From assembly GCF_029335485.1 (NCBI RefSeq), contig NZ_JARJLM010000532.1, positions 1 to 49,590 on the forward strand: DNA of 49,590 bases. Direction: 5' to 3'. The position numbers were made by a program, and so were the translations under genes. Below the pieces are notes generated by a model that worked only from the letters and a program-made list of their open reading frames with translations, was not told the origin of the DNA and made no database searches. Shown piece after piece: positions 19,291 to 28,212 of this stretch (position 1 is the stretch's first letter; each line of letters opens with the position of its first letter). Source of the stretch: Cupriavidus basilensis. GTDB taxonomy: Bacteria > Pseudomonadota > Gammaproteobacteria > Burkholderiales > Burkholderiaceae.

Positions 19291-19318
19291 TGGCGCGGAG
19301 GCGATGTCCACGCCGCAC

Positions 19319-19577
19319 CAAAAATCTGCACCTCCGCACCAATGTATTACACCATCCGCGATGGAGCATGGCCTGCGAAGCCTTGCCTGCTAGGCAATCC
19401 AAGCGATTCGGGGGCCCATAACCCAATAGTTAACACCATAGGCCAATGAATTGCACTTTGAGGCCAATGAATAACACCATCAAGCACCAATAGTTAACAC
19501 TTTTGCGGCCCAAGAAATGACACCTTCGAACCAACGAATCACACCTTGCCACCAAAAGATTACACTTTGCTCGTCGC
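19319..19577. repeat. Origin iterons, block A (minus orientation)
   Basis: About eight degenerate copies of a ~22-bp unit of the form GCGGACCAATGAATTGCACC, each spaced about 30 bp: around 19337, 19420-19440, 19441, 19463, 19487, 19508, 19532 and 19553. They are the reverse complement of the block B iterons and lie between the rep promoter and an AT-rich segment (19575-19640). Confidence 0.7.
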
Positions 19578-19710
19578 AACCTACTGATTTCAAACAAAAA
19601 AAACGGTCTCGTATACGTTAGCTGGTTTACAAACAAAGAAGCTGCTTGCTCTCCGCGCAGAAGTGCGGAAGGTCAAAACCGAACAGGTTATCCACAGCAA
19701 CTGTGGATGG
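19575..19710. other. AT-rich segment and DnaA boxes of the origin (oriV core)
   Basis: An A/T-rich run (with AAACAAAAAAAACGG near 19600) is followed by a perfect DnaA box TTATCCACA at 19688-19696 and an opposing near-match TGTGGATGG at 19702-19710, together a small dyad. Flanked by oppositely oriented iteron blocks, this is the expected place for strand opening. Confidence 0.7.
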
Positions 19711-19735
19711 ACAACTAAATCTCCACGCATGCAGA

Positions 19736-20560
19736 GGCAATCCATTGGTCCGCAACCTAAGTTGCTCTTTAACGTGCAATCTATTGGCCCGCAAATCTAG
19801 CAACCTATCTGAAGGTGTACTCCATTGGTCCGCACTTTGAGCGATTCATCCGAAGGTGCAGTCCATTGGTCCGCAACACCATGCACCCAGGCAAAGTGCA
19901 ATCTATTGGTGCGCAGTCCGCCGAGTTCGTAGAAGGTGCATCCCATTGGTCCGCAACGCCACTCACCCAGGCAAAGTGCAATTTATTGGTGCGCAGTCCT
20001 CCGAGCCTGTAGAAGGTGCAGTCCATTGGTCCGCAATACCATGCACCCAGGCAAGGTGCAGTTTATTGGTGCGCAGTCCTCCGAGCCTGTAGAAGGTGCA
20101 GTCCATTGGTCCGCAACACCATGCACCCAGGCAAGGTGCAGTTTATTGGTGCGCAGTCCTCCAAACCTGTAGAAGGTGCAGTCCATTGGTCCGCAACACC
20201 ATGCACCCAGGCAAAGTGCAATTCATTGGTGCGCAATTCTCGTAGCCGAAGCAAAACGGTGTCATTCATTGGTCCGCAATATAGTAAGCGCCCGGCTCAA
20301 CGTGCAATCTATTGGTCCGCAACTGTAGCCTCGCACTTGCTAGCGGCATGGCCTGCCACCAAGATCCGCTGCACTCACGGACCATATAGTCCATGGGTGT
20401 AGCGTATTGGTCCGCAAAAAATGCTGCTTAGACGCCACTTCCGCAAAGGCGCAATCCATTGGTCCGAACAGCATCGGGAGGGGGAGCGGAAAAGCCTATA
20501 GAGGCCCTTTCCCTGGCAGTTCAGCTGGAAAGGTGTATCTCTTTGGTCCGCAAAGCCCTC
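19736..20560. repeat. Origin iterons, block B, with five 80-bp higher-order repeats
   Basis: About 18 copies of a unit near GGTGCAATCCATTGGTCCGCAA in plus orientation. From 19855 to about 20254 they are arranged in five 80-bp repeats (starts near 19855, 19935, 20015, 20095, 20175), each holding one ...ATTGGTCCGCAA and one ...ATTGGTGCGCAG unit. Flanking copies are more diverged. The array creates long open frames (19646-20402 and others) that are artefacts of the repeats. Confidence 0.85.
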
Positions 20561-20629
20561 CCGATTTCCAAAACTCAGTGGTTTTAATGATAGGAAGCAC
20601 TTACTATTTGTTGCTCTTCCTTAAAAGCG

Positions 20630-20735
20630 GCCCAAAACGATGCACCTTTCACCGGCAACCTTTGATTTGCGGCCCAATTCATTGCACCAAGCCCGAGCGA
20701 TAGGAAACTGCGGCCCAACCCATTGCACCAGTGAA
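20630..20735. repeat. Origin iterons, block C (minus orientation)
   Basis: Three further copies in reverse orientation (GCGGCCCAAAACGATGCACC near 20628, GCGGCCCAATTCATTGCACC near 20670, GCGGCCCAACCCATTGCACC near 20711), spaced about 42 bp. The origin is thus bounded on both sides by inverted blocks. Confidence 0.7.
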
Positions 20736-21744
20736 CCGTGCCGGGAAGGCTTCGTGCCGGCGGCCTCCGCTGAAGACCATGGGATCACACCAGACCCTGT
20801 GGGTGCCGATCTCGAAGGATATGTCTGGCCAGGCGTAGCTAAGGGCTCACACCAGGACAGATCACGAGGGGCAGGGGTCACTTTTTGGCGAGCGTCCAGC
20901 TCTTCCACCTAGAATCGGCCGAAGCGATCCAGCGTGCTCCCTCACGAAGGGAGATCGTGGGGACGATGGTGCGGGTTCGCTGCCGCGGCACGGTTGCAGC
21001 ACAGTTCGACCCCCGCCCAGGCAAGACTGGGTGCTTGCGTCTGAGCCTATGCGCGCGGTCCCTGCGACCCGCAGCCTGATCGGTCGCGCGGTGCATGACC
21101 CGATTGCCCTCGTGGGAGCAACCAGCGAATACGGTAATGACCGATGTTGGAAGGAAAGAGCCGAATCCGTGGCATCTGACGGTATGCTGCAGGCTCCACC
21201 CGGAGCGCGTGGCCACGGGATGCCTTGCCCATGTCAGACCCAAGCTCGAGGAGTGGCTATGGGGTCTGGGCAGGACAGTCGCGTCATAGTCACTGCGTCG
21301 TCGCGCAGATTTCTCCATTGGAACGGGATTTGGCCTTGACCAGTAAGTGAAGGCTAGTCACGAGGAGCAGCGACGCGACCGCCACCGCGGAGCAACCGCA
21401 CGCCAGGCCGCAATTGAGATGCTCTCTCGTGTCCGAGAGCAGCGTCACGGGCCAAGGTGCTGGAGTACATCCAAAGACGCTGCGCGACGCTGTCGCGCAA
21501 CGGCTCGATGGCGAGGCGAGAGGCTGGGTGCCTCAATCTGAATCGAAGCGGGGGGCCACAAGGCTCAGGGCAGAGCGCACGGAGCGCCAGTTCAGCGGCC
21601 ATCGGTCCGGTAGGTAGGGGCTCCTGAACCAGCAGGCCCGCTCCGGCCAGGTATGGCGAGAATGGCGGCGATTGGACTCAATGTCACAGAGGGCGGCATC
21701 GCCACTAGAAGAATTCTCAACTGCCACCGCACACCGCCAGACAA
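20736..21744. other. Stretch with no intact gene
   Basis: About 1 kb between the iterons and the helicase remnant. A minus-strand frame ends at 20878 with a protein-like tail (TIVPTISLREGARWIASADS then RWKSWTLAKK), which could be a gene fragment of unknown family. The remainder contains only short overlapping frames with no motif. Confidence 0.35.
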
Positions 21745-21972
21745 CTACGTTTGGAGCAACCCGGCTTCAAAGACGAAGCGTGAGGTGGGATTCTTCTTTG
21801 CCGTGCTGATGAAAAGCGAGTCACGTGCTCTTGTCATACCAACGTAAAAGAGCCTTCGCTCTTCAGCTTCGGAAGTCCCTTTCTCGTCAGGCAGCACGGT
21901 CTCCTCGACCCGAATTAGAACCACTGCGTCCCATTCCAAGCCTTTGGCAGAGTAAAGGGTGGTAAGAACAAC
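21745..21972 (-). pseudogene. UvrD/Rep-type helicase, C-terminal remnant
   Basis: The minus strand reads YSAKGLEWDAVVLIRVEE, later EERRLFYVGMTRARDSLFIS and PTSRFVFEAGLLQT with a stop at 21745. These are motifs V and VI of superfamily 1A helicases. The N-terminal ~600 residues are absent, and at about 21972 the sequence switches abruptly to ParA-like sequence on the other strand. Confidence 0.8.
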
Positions 21973-21974
21973 GG

Positions 21975-22333
21975 CATCGTCAGGGCTTGCCCCGGCTGTT
22001 CAGCGCCGTGGGCCTCGCCCGCGAAACCTTGCGTCAGGAAGCGCCAGAACTCGCCAGGCGGGCCGATCACGTCATCATCGACGGCCCGCGCGCATCGCTG
22101 CACTGGCGCGCTCCGCGTTGCTGGCGGCCGAGCGCGTGCTGATTCCGGTACAGCCCAGCCCATACGACCTTGGGACCAGTGCCGAGATGGTGGCGCTGAT
22201 CCGTGAGGCGCAGGTGTTCCAGCCTGCGCTGCGCGCAGCCTTCGTCATCGACCGGCGCGTGAGCACTACCATCATCGGCCGGAAAGCGCGGCAGTCGTTG
22301 GCCGAGCAGCCACTGCCGGCACCGCACGCCTGA
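21975..22333 (+). pseudogene. ParA remnant of a Tn4371-type element
   Basis: Plus strand: GLARETLRQEAPELARRADHV then IIDGP, followed after a small deletion near 22085 by IAALARSALLAAERVLIPVQ, SAEMVALIREAQVF and VSTTIIGRKARQSLAEQPLP. This resembles the ParA ATPase of Tn4371-family integrative conjugative elements. The P-loop end is missing and the frame is broken, so it is not functional. It is unrelated to the complete parA at 16753. Confidence 0.75.
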
Positions 22334-22626
22334 CCCTCGACGTCACGCCCGCCAGACGGGCACGCATCAAGGTGTCGGCCTTCACGCAGGGCGTGACCGT
22401 GCCCGACCTGTTGCGCGCGCTGCTGGAGCCCGCCGCATCCGCTGGCAAGCCAACGACTACGGCACGATCCGCCGGCAGCTCATGGCGGTGCAGGCTTGCA
22501 CGCCGTTGGACCCCGTGCAGCGCATCCCCAGCGTGCAGCCGGGCGCGCGCCTGTTGCTGCACACCGAGGGAGAGAATCAGGTACGCGCCGTGATGGAACG
22601 CATCGACGGCATCGAGGCTGCACGTT
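22327..22626 (+). pseudogene. Decayed ribbon-helix-helix and DUF2840 remnants
   Basis: 22327-22433 reads RLTLDVTPARRARIKVSAF then TQGVTVPDLLRALLE, a ribbon-helix-helix-like start. From 22434 a different frame reads RIRWQANDYGTIRRQLMAVQ and GARLLLHTEGENQVRAV, matching DUF2840 proteins that follow parA in Tn4371-type elements. The two pieces are in different frames and both are incomplete, ending at about 22626 where a foreign GNAT gene begins. Confidence 0.6.
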
Positions 22627-22692
22627 GCCGTGCGTCTCATCGTGCCATCGGGCATGTCGTCTTGTTGCATGTCGCGGTATGGTTTGCCGCGC

Positions 22693-23130
22693 TCAGAGAC
22701 GGCGCTTTTCGAGGCGAATATCGCCCTCACCAACATCTCGCTCATGTCCCCATCCGAGATGGCGATAGAAGCCAGCGGCACGACTTGTCTCGGCAGTTTC
22801 GAGCCACGCGAGAGCGTGCTTCGAGAACAAGACTTCCTCAGCCGCTTGCACCAGTTTTTTGCCAATCCCTTTGCCTTCGTGCGATGGCAGCACGAACGCT
22901 GCGAACAGCGATCCTTCGTTGGAATCAATCATCGAAAATCCAACGACTTGTGCGTTCTCGCACGCCACCCAGGCGCAGGGAGCACTGCGAATCATGTCCG
23001 TCACCGATGCCTCGGTGATTCCCATATCGGCCATCTCGGTTACGCTCAAGACGTTTTCATTGACCGAGGTCCGAACACGAAATATGTCCCCGACATCGGA
23101 TGGTCGGGCCAATCTGATTTGAATAGGCAT
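22693..23130 (-). CDS. GNAT family N-acetyltransferase
   Basis: 145 residues from ATG 23128-23130 (PIQIRLARPSDVGDIFRVR). The acetyl-CoA-binding motif is FVLPSHEGKGIGKKLVQAAE, followed by WLETAETSRAAGFYRHLGW, the motif-B region. An upstream ATG at 23152-23154 is possible. It lies between DUF2840 and relaxase remnants, on the opposite strand, and has lower GC than its flanks, so it was probably inserted into the conjugative-element backbone. Substrate unknown. Confidence 0.85.
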   Translation of the reverse strand: MPIQIRLARPSDVGDIFRVRTSVNENVLSVTEMADMGITEASVTDMIRSAPCAWVACENAQVVGFSMIDSNEGSLFAAFVLPSHEGKGIGKKLVQAAEEVLFSKHALAWLETAETSRAAGFYRHLGWGHERDVGEGDIRLEKRRL

Positions 23131-23570
23131 AGCAGTCTCCGAAACGCTGATCATAGCAGCGCAATCTCCGCAGAGATTGCGATCACCGTGACTGTCTTCG
23201 CCGCCGACTCGCTGTATGTTGCCGTGCATTGCATCGTGCTATCGGGCGTGTGGTGGGATTGCGCATGGCCGTGTCGTCGCGCGTGCAGCCCAGGTGTGTT
23301 CACGTTGCCTTCTCCTGTGCAGGCGCTTGCCTCGGACGCGCCCGGCCTGCGCCCGGAGCCACAGCGAAGGGCAAAGGCGGAAGGCAAGACAAAAGGGGGC
23401 GGCACCCGGTCGTCCGCAAAGCCAGTCGGCACGTGGGGGTGGTACGGCACGGAGCGGCTTGGCCACTGTGCCGCGTGGGGCGCGAGGCCCGCGCCAATGC
23501 AGGCATGTCCGCGTGCTTCGCACGACCGACTACGCTGCAACTTGGGCCAGAGCTTGCAGGGAGCGCAGCG
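23131..23570. other. Decayed conjugative-element DNA without an intact gene
   Basis: The plus-strand frame ending at 23574 (DAPGLRPEPQRRAKAEGKT and onward) overlaps the relaxase start by its TGA and may be the tail of the gene that normally precedes the relaxase. I cannot name it. Several long frames in this GC-rich stretch are mutual shadows. Confidence 0.35.
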
Positions 23571-24130
23571 ATGATCGACCGCCGCGACGACGAATTCCGC
23601 ATCCGCCACTGCGCCTCGAAGAACCGAGGCCAGGGCTTTATCTTCAAGGTGCTCAAACAGGCCGGCAAGGCCAGCAGCGGCAAGTCCTCGGTGTGCCGCC
23701 CTGCAGTTGCTGGCAGCCAGGGTGCTCCCGGTGGTCAGCGCCCTGGCTCACGCCTGGGGCGCTGCCACTCGGCGGCGCGCTTCGCGGGCGCGAAGCTGAC
23801 GCCCACGTCGCTGCGCTGGCAAGCGATGGGCTGTACCGCGCCGACCACCACCTGGCCGTGGCGCAAGGCCAAGCCGTACCCGGCCGCGATCTGCAGAAGA
23901 AGGTTGTCGCCGCCCATGCCCGCCGACTCGAAGTCCTGCGCCGGGCCGGCATCGTGGAGCGAGTGGCCGAGGGGCTATGGAAGGTGCCGGTCGACCTGCC
24001 CGAGCGTGGCCGCCAGTACAACGCGCAGCGCCTGGCCGGTGTGGCCGTGGAGCTGAAATCGCATCTTCCTATCGAGCGGCAGGTCCGTGTGATCGGCGCC
24101 ACCTGGCTCGACCAGCAGTTGATCGACGGT
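23571..24130 (+). pseudogene. Tn4371-type relaxase (DUF3363) with large internal deletion
   Basis: ATG 23571 starts MIDRRDDEFRIRHCASKNRG then FKVLKQAGKASSGK and RPGSRLGRCHSAARFAGAKL, the N-terminus of the ICE relaxase. At about 23800 the sequence jumps, in another frame, to AALASDGLYRADHHLAVAQG, RRAGIVERVAEGLWKVP and LPIERQVRVIGATWLDQQL, part of the C-terminal region, and then stops resembling the family at about 24130. The central part with the metal-binding histidines and catalytic tyrosine region is missing, so it cannot nick DNA. Confidence 0.8.
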
Positions 24131-24289
24131 TGCCCGCTACATGCCTTTCCAGTGCATGGTTCGAGGGGGGACGCGGGGTGTTAATGTTCGAACCATTGAC
24201 CGCTTCCTTGTTTCCTATTGTGCTTGGTCACAAGGGTGCACTGGTGATTCGTGACATCGCCTCACTTTGGGCTGTCCCTCTAGCTTTTT

Positions 24290-24680
24290 TTACCTGCCAG
24301 CAGCAGCCTTGAGTAGCCGCTGAAAAGTCGGACATTGCGCATGGTTAGCAGCGGGGCATTCTGCGGCATGACGCAAGCCTTGGCTCATGGTCCTTAGGCG
24401 CTTGATGGTCGCGTCAATGTTGTCGGCCTTGGCCAACAGCACCTCTCCGTCCACCCGCGGAGCACCATCGGAGGGGGGCATGGCGCGGATCTCGGCCAGC
24501 GAGAGGCCGCCGGCCTGCCAGGGTGCAATCAACGCTAACTGATCGAGCACGCCCGATGCAAAGCGCCGCCGCTCGCCCGCGGACCTGGTCGCCGTGATCA
24601 AGCCCTTCTTCTCATAGAACCGCACTGTCGCGGATGGCAGGCCCGTGCGTCGGGCAACTTCTGAAATATCCGTGTTGCAT
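24290..24680 (-). pseudogene. MerR-family regulator with frameshift at codon 2
   Basis: The open frame encodes NTDISEVARRTGLPSATVRF then YEKKGLITATRSAGERRRF, the MerR winged-helix DNA-binding domain, and an effector-type helical C-terminus with CPAANHAQC. No start codon exists in this frame upstream. ATG 24678-24680 is followed by one extra C (complement of G 24677) and then AAC ACG, as if an original ATG-AAC-ACG had gained a base. Translation from the internal GTG at 24625 would lose half of the recognition domain. Either the regulator is dead or the read has an indel. Its operator and the divergent promoter look intact. Confidence 0.7.
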
Positions 24681-24683
24681 CCC

Positions 24684-24714
24684 TTGACTTGAAGTTGACT
24701 TCAACTTCTAGCAT
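24684..24714 (+). promoter_or_regulatory. MerR-type promoter with 19-bp spacer
   Basis: -35 TTGACT (24684-24689), -10-like TAGCAT (24709-24714), spacer 19 bp, with the dyad TTGAAGT-TG-ACTTCAA at 24689-24704 filling the spacer. A long spacer occupied by a dyad is the hallmark of MerR/SoxR-activated promoters. It points toward the DUF2938 and MFS genes. Confidence 0.85.
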
Positions 24715-24753
24715 GCCTGCAGACGATGCTCTCATCAATGGAAAGGACAGAAA

Positions 24754-25248
24754 ATGATATCGATGGGCGAGTTGATAAGGCTGGTTCTGATCGGGGTCGG
24801 CGCGACAGCCGTGATGGACGTGTGGTCAATGATCCAGAAGAGCTTGGGCATTCCTACGCTCGACTACGCAATGGTTGGCCGGTGGGCAGGCCATCTTTGT
24901 CGGGGCAGGTTCGCGCACGCCAGCATCGGCAAGGCCGCGCCGATACCGGGCGAGTTGTCCCTGGGGTGGGCGATTCACTACGCCGTTGGCATCGCGTTCG
25001 CGGTGTTGCTGGTAGGCATCTATGGCGCGGAATGGCTGCATGATCCCGTGTGGCTGCCCGCCCTGGCCGTGGGCACGGTGACTGTTGTTATCCCCTTCTT
25101 CGTGATGCAGCCCGCAATGGGCGCAGGAATTGCGGCATCTCGCACACCAACCCCTTGGAAAAATCGTCTGCGCAGCCTGCTGACGCATGCGATCTTTGGG
25201 GGCGGTCTTTATCTATCCGCAGCAGTGCTCAAGCTGGTGTGGGAATGA
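24754..25248 (+). CDS. DUF2938 family membrane protein
   Basis: 164 residues with four to five predicted membrane helices. Family landmarks are GVGATAVMDVWSMIQK, DYAMVGRWAGHLCRGRF, GWAIHYAVGIAFAVLL, FFVMQPAMGAGIAASRTP and LLTHAIFGGGLYL. An AAAGGACAG ribosome binding site precedes ATG 24754. It is the first gene behind the MerR-type promoter and overlaps the MFS gene start (ATGA). Function unknown; often beside MerR regulators and efflux genes. Confidence 0.85.
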   Translation: MISMGELIRLVLIGVGATAVMDVWSMIQKSLGIPTLDYAMVGRWAGHLCRGRFAHASIGKAAPIPGELSLGWAIHYAVGIAFAVLLVGIYGAEWLHDPVWLPALAVGTVTVVIPFFVMQPAMGAGIAASRTPTPWKNRLRSLLTHAIFGGGLYLSAAVLKLVWE

Positions 25249-26471
25249 GTGGGGCACTTGGAAAAATTGTCATGAACGAAAACAAGAACGACGGGATTAT
25301 TCCTGCTGCCGTCTATCTTCTTGCCCTTAGCCTTTTTGCGATGGGTACCGCCGAATTCTTGATGGGAGGCATTCTCCCAATGATCGCGGCTGATCTGCGC
25401 ATCACGCTACCCACAGCAGGCACCCTAATTTCCGCGTTTGCGGTTGGCGCACTGATTGGTGGGCCGCCGTTCGCCGTCCTGGCGCTGCGCTGGCCTAGTC
25501 GCAGCACACTGTTCATCAGCCAAGTGGCTTTCATCGTCGCGACGGCACTCAGCCTGCTTGCACAAGGGTATTGGTCAATTCTTGTCGCGCGCTTCGCTAT
25601 GGGTTTGGCGTACGCCTGCTTCTGGGCAGTTGCGGCGGCGACAGCCGTGCAACTCTCGCCTCCTGATCGCCGCGCCAAGGCGCTTTCCATTGTCGTCAGC
25701 GGCCTAACCGCTGCCATGGTTCTAGGTGGGCCAGTGGGCACGTTCATTAGCGATTCCACGGGCTGGCGCGGGGGATTCTGGGCTGTCGTGGCGGTGACTG
25801 CCGTGTCGGCGGTCTCCGGCCTCCTTGCGCTGCCAAAAAAAACACCTGGGGATGTTGTGGTGCCAGACCTCAAGACCGAGTTACGTGCAATGAAGCGCCC
25901 TGTTCTTTGGGTGGCATATGCCACGACGATGGTCACCACGGCCGCCTATATGGGCACGTTCGGCTATCTGGGGGCCTTGCTGCTCGACGTGAGCGGGTTG
26001 CCTGCTGAGTGGCTACCTGCCGTGCTGACATTGTTCGGCGTCGGCGCATTCATCGGGCTTACGATCGGCGGTCGAACCGCCGATCGTCATCAGTTCGCCA
26101 CGCTTGTTACCGGCATCATTTGCCTCATTCTTGCCTCTGCGGCAATAGCGCTCTTGGCCTCACATTGGGTGGCGACAGTCACTTTGGTGCTCGTTCTTGG
26201 CTTCGCGGGCTTCCTGCTAAATCCGGCGGTATGGGGCCGCGTCTATGCGGTGGCACCGGATGCGCCAATGCTCGCGGGAGCAACGAATTCATCCGCATTT
26301 CAAGCCGGCCTAACGCTTGCCCCGCTGCTTGCGGGGCTTCCTATCAGTTTCGGCTATGGACTGTCGTCAGTTGGCTGGGTGGGGGCGGCAATAGGTGCTA
26401 TTGCCCTTGGGTTGGCCGCTCTCGACACACGATTGAGCCACGCACATGAATCTGCTGGTGAACTTGCATAG
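25245..26471 (+). CDS. MFS efflux transporter
   Basis: About 408 residues with 12 predicted membrane helices, drug:H+ antiporter type. It carries the acidic motif MGTAEFLMGGILP in helix 1 common to arabinose/chloramphenicol-type MFS exporters and GGPVGTFISDSTGWRGGFW in helix 5 (antiporter motif C). ATG 25245 overlaps the previous stop (ATGA); ATG 25272 is the alternative. It is co-transcribed with the DUF2938 gene from the MerR-type promoter. Substrate cannot be read from the sequence. Confidence 0.88.
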   Translation: MSGALGKIVMNENKNDGIIPAAVYLLALSLFAMGTAEFLMGGILPMIAADLRITLPTAGTLISAFAVGALIGGPPFAVLALRWPSRSTLFISQVAFIVATALSLLAQGYWSILVARFAMGLAYACFWAVAAATAVQLSPPDRRAKALSIVVSGLTAAMVLGGPVGTFISDSTGWRGGFWAVVAVTAVSAVSGLLALPKKTPGDVVVPDLKTELRAMKRPVLWVAYATTMVTTAAYMGTFGYLGALLLDVSGLPAEWLPAVLTLFGVGAFIGLTIGGRTADRHQFATLVTGIICLILASAAIALLASHWVATVTLVLVLGFAGFLLNPAVWGRVYAVAPDAPMLAGATNSSAFQAGLTLAPLLAGLPISFGYGLSSVGWVGAAIGAIALGLAALDTRLSHAHESAGELA

Positions 26472-26584
26472 ATTTTCAATCAAGCGCGAGTTGGCAGGTC
26501 CTGCTTATGAATCCTTCCACGCCGAGTAGGTCAGCTCCTACTTCCTGGGAAGCGAAATCGAACCAGTTAATTAAATTAAACAGA

Positions 26585-27346
26585 ATGCGAACTAGGTCAA
26601 TATTTCATTACGCCACCCCGAATATATTTCATGTCATATTTGCATTTGCAATCATCTTATTTGGTGGGGTGGCGCGCGCTGATACTCATAAATTACCCGA
26701 AACCATCAAGTCGTCAGATACATCAAGGAATGTGGCGATGACTAAAAAGAAAATTGGAATTGTATTATTTAATGAGTTCGAGACACTTGATGTCTTCGGT
26801 CCAGTGGAGATGTGGGGTGATCTGCCAGATTATCAGGTCTTCATGGTTTCTCAGAATGGTGGCCTCGTAAAGTCAGCACAAGGCGTCGAAACGAACGCAA
26901 CTTACTCATTCGACAATGCGCCTCAATTCGACATTCTTATGGTCCCCGGTGGAATGGGTGCCCGTAGAGAGGTTAACAATTCCGCCTTGCTAGAGTTCCT
27001 TCGTAGGCAAGACAAAAAAACTGAATGGACTACCTCCGTATGTACAGGATCGGCTATTCTGGCAAAGGCAGGAGTTCTTAAGGGCCGCCGTGCAACATCC
27101 AACAAATTGGCATATGAGTTCGCAACAAGCCAAGATCGTAGCGTGCTTTGGCAGGGAAGTGCACGTTGGGTTGTTGATGGAAAATACGTCACATCTTCGG
27201 GCGTCTCGGCCGGAACCGACATGGCTCTTGGTCTCGTAGAAATAATATATAACCGCCAGGTTGCCGAGAAAATCGCTCATGAAACTGAGTACATATGGAA
27301 CGACAACGCGGCCACGGATCTCTTCTCGGTTGGGAAAAGCGATTGA
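26585..27346 (+). CDS. Exported DJ-1/PfpI family protein
   Basis: From ATG 26585 the protein has a signal peptide-like segment (FHVIFAFAIILFGGVARADT) followed at about residue 52 by MTKKKIGIVLFNEFETLDVF, the start of a DJ-1/PfpI domain. The nucleophile elbow is in TTSVCTGSAILAKAGVLKGR and the fold closes with SGVSAGTDMALGLVEI. Resembles isonitrile hydratase-like/ThiJ proteins. The frame is open to 26507. Its GC content is clearly lower than its neighbours, so recent transfer is likely. Secretion would be unusual; a cytosolic form from ATG 26738 is possible. Confidence 0.82.
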   Translation: MRTRSIFHYATPNIFHVIFAFAIILFGGVARADTHKLPETIKSSDTSRNVAMTKKKIGIVLFNEFETLDVFGPVEMWGDLPDYQVFMVSQNGGLVKSAQGVETNATYSFDNAPQFDILMVPGGMGARREVNNSALLEFLRRQDKKTEWTTSVCTGSAILAKAGVLKGRRATSNKLAYEFATSQDRSVLWQGSARWVVDGKYVTSSGVSAGTDMALGLVEIIYNRQVAEKIAHETEYIWNDNAATDLFSVGKSD

Positions 27347-27449
27347 CATCCAGGGAGGGCCTCGCCAATGATGTGTTCTATCGTGCTCAATTGCGCGCCG
27401 TAGTACTGACGGGGTGCTTATCTAGGAAACATTGATCGAATGAAAGAAA

Positions 27450-28193
27450 ATGACACTATTTGCCGAGTCCGTTCATCGATACTGGCGAGCGCTCTTTGTG
27501 GGTCGCACAATCTATCGAGACGACAAGTTGAGCATCGTCATCAACCCGCAGCTGGAGGATGACGAAGGCGTCACTATCCTCCACACGGTGAGCGACATGC
27601 ACACTGCCGTGGCGTTGCTACCTGAAGCGGCGCAGTCTCTTGGCGCTATCGGAATTCCAGGTGAGGCCGGCGCGTTGACTGAGGCAAGGCTGCGTGAGGG
27701 TCTGGTGGAAATCGGCATTGTTATGCATGGCGCCGACAATCTCTACTATCTACCCAACGCAGCTCGTGATGCATGGCTGGCCGAACCGGAGCCCGATGAT
27801 GTTCGCAGGTTGCGCGCTAACGATGCCTCGCTGTTTGCCGCATTCGAAAGTCGCGCCAGCGAGCAAGATCTTGAAGCTGCGCAGGTTGGCATTGATGACT
27901 GGGCTGTGTTTGGAGTGGTCGGCGAGGACAGCCGTCTTCTCAGCGCTGCGAGCATCTACCCCTGGGATGGCGCAGCCCTGGCCGACGTTGGCGTGCTGAC
28001 CCTTGCTTCGGCACGCGGCAATGGGTATGCCACGCGTGTGCTACGAACCGTGGGCCGTCATGCCATGACCAACCGGCATGAACTTCAGTACCGTAGCCAG
28101 CTTGACAACCCGGCTTCCATTGCACTTGCCCAGGCGGCTGGGCTGGAACTGTTCGGGCGCTGGGAAGTACCTTCTCCAGATAGCCAGGAGTGA
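27450..28193 (+). CDS. GNAT family N-acetyltransferase (FR47-like)
   Basis: 247 residues. The acetyl-CoA-binding region is in the C-terminal third: GVLTLASARGNGYATRVLR, then YRSQLDNPASIALAQAAGLELFGRW. The N-terminal half (YWRALFVGRTIYRDDKLSI) resembles proteins of the GCN5-related FR47 group. First of four acetyltransferase genes or remnants in tandem on the plus strand. Substrate unknown. Confidence 0.85.
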   Translation: MTLFAESVHRYWRALFVGRTIYRDDKLSIVINPQLEDDEGVTILHTVSDMHTAVALLPEAAQSLGAIGIPGEAGALTEARLREGLVEIGIVMHGADNLYYLPNAARDAWLAEPEPDDVRRLRANDASLFAAFESRASEQDLEAAQVGIDDWAVFGVVGEDSRLLSAASIYPWDGAALADVGVLTLASARGNGYATRVLRTVGRHAMTNRHELQYRSQLDNPASIALAQAAGLELFGRWEVPSPDSQE

Positions 28194-28212
28194 AAGGGAT
28201 GAGGAGGGGCAG

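Noticed and set aside
19646-20402. Long overlapping open frames on both strands in the iteron region
   Set aside because: They are made by 80-bp repeats whose unit avoids stops; translations are the same short segment repeated and have no ribosome binding site.
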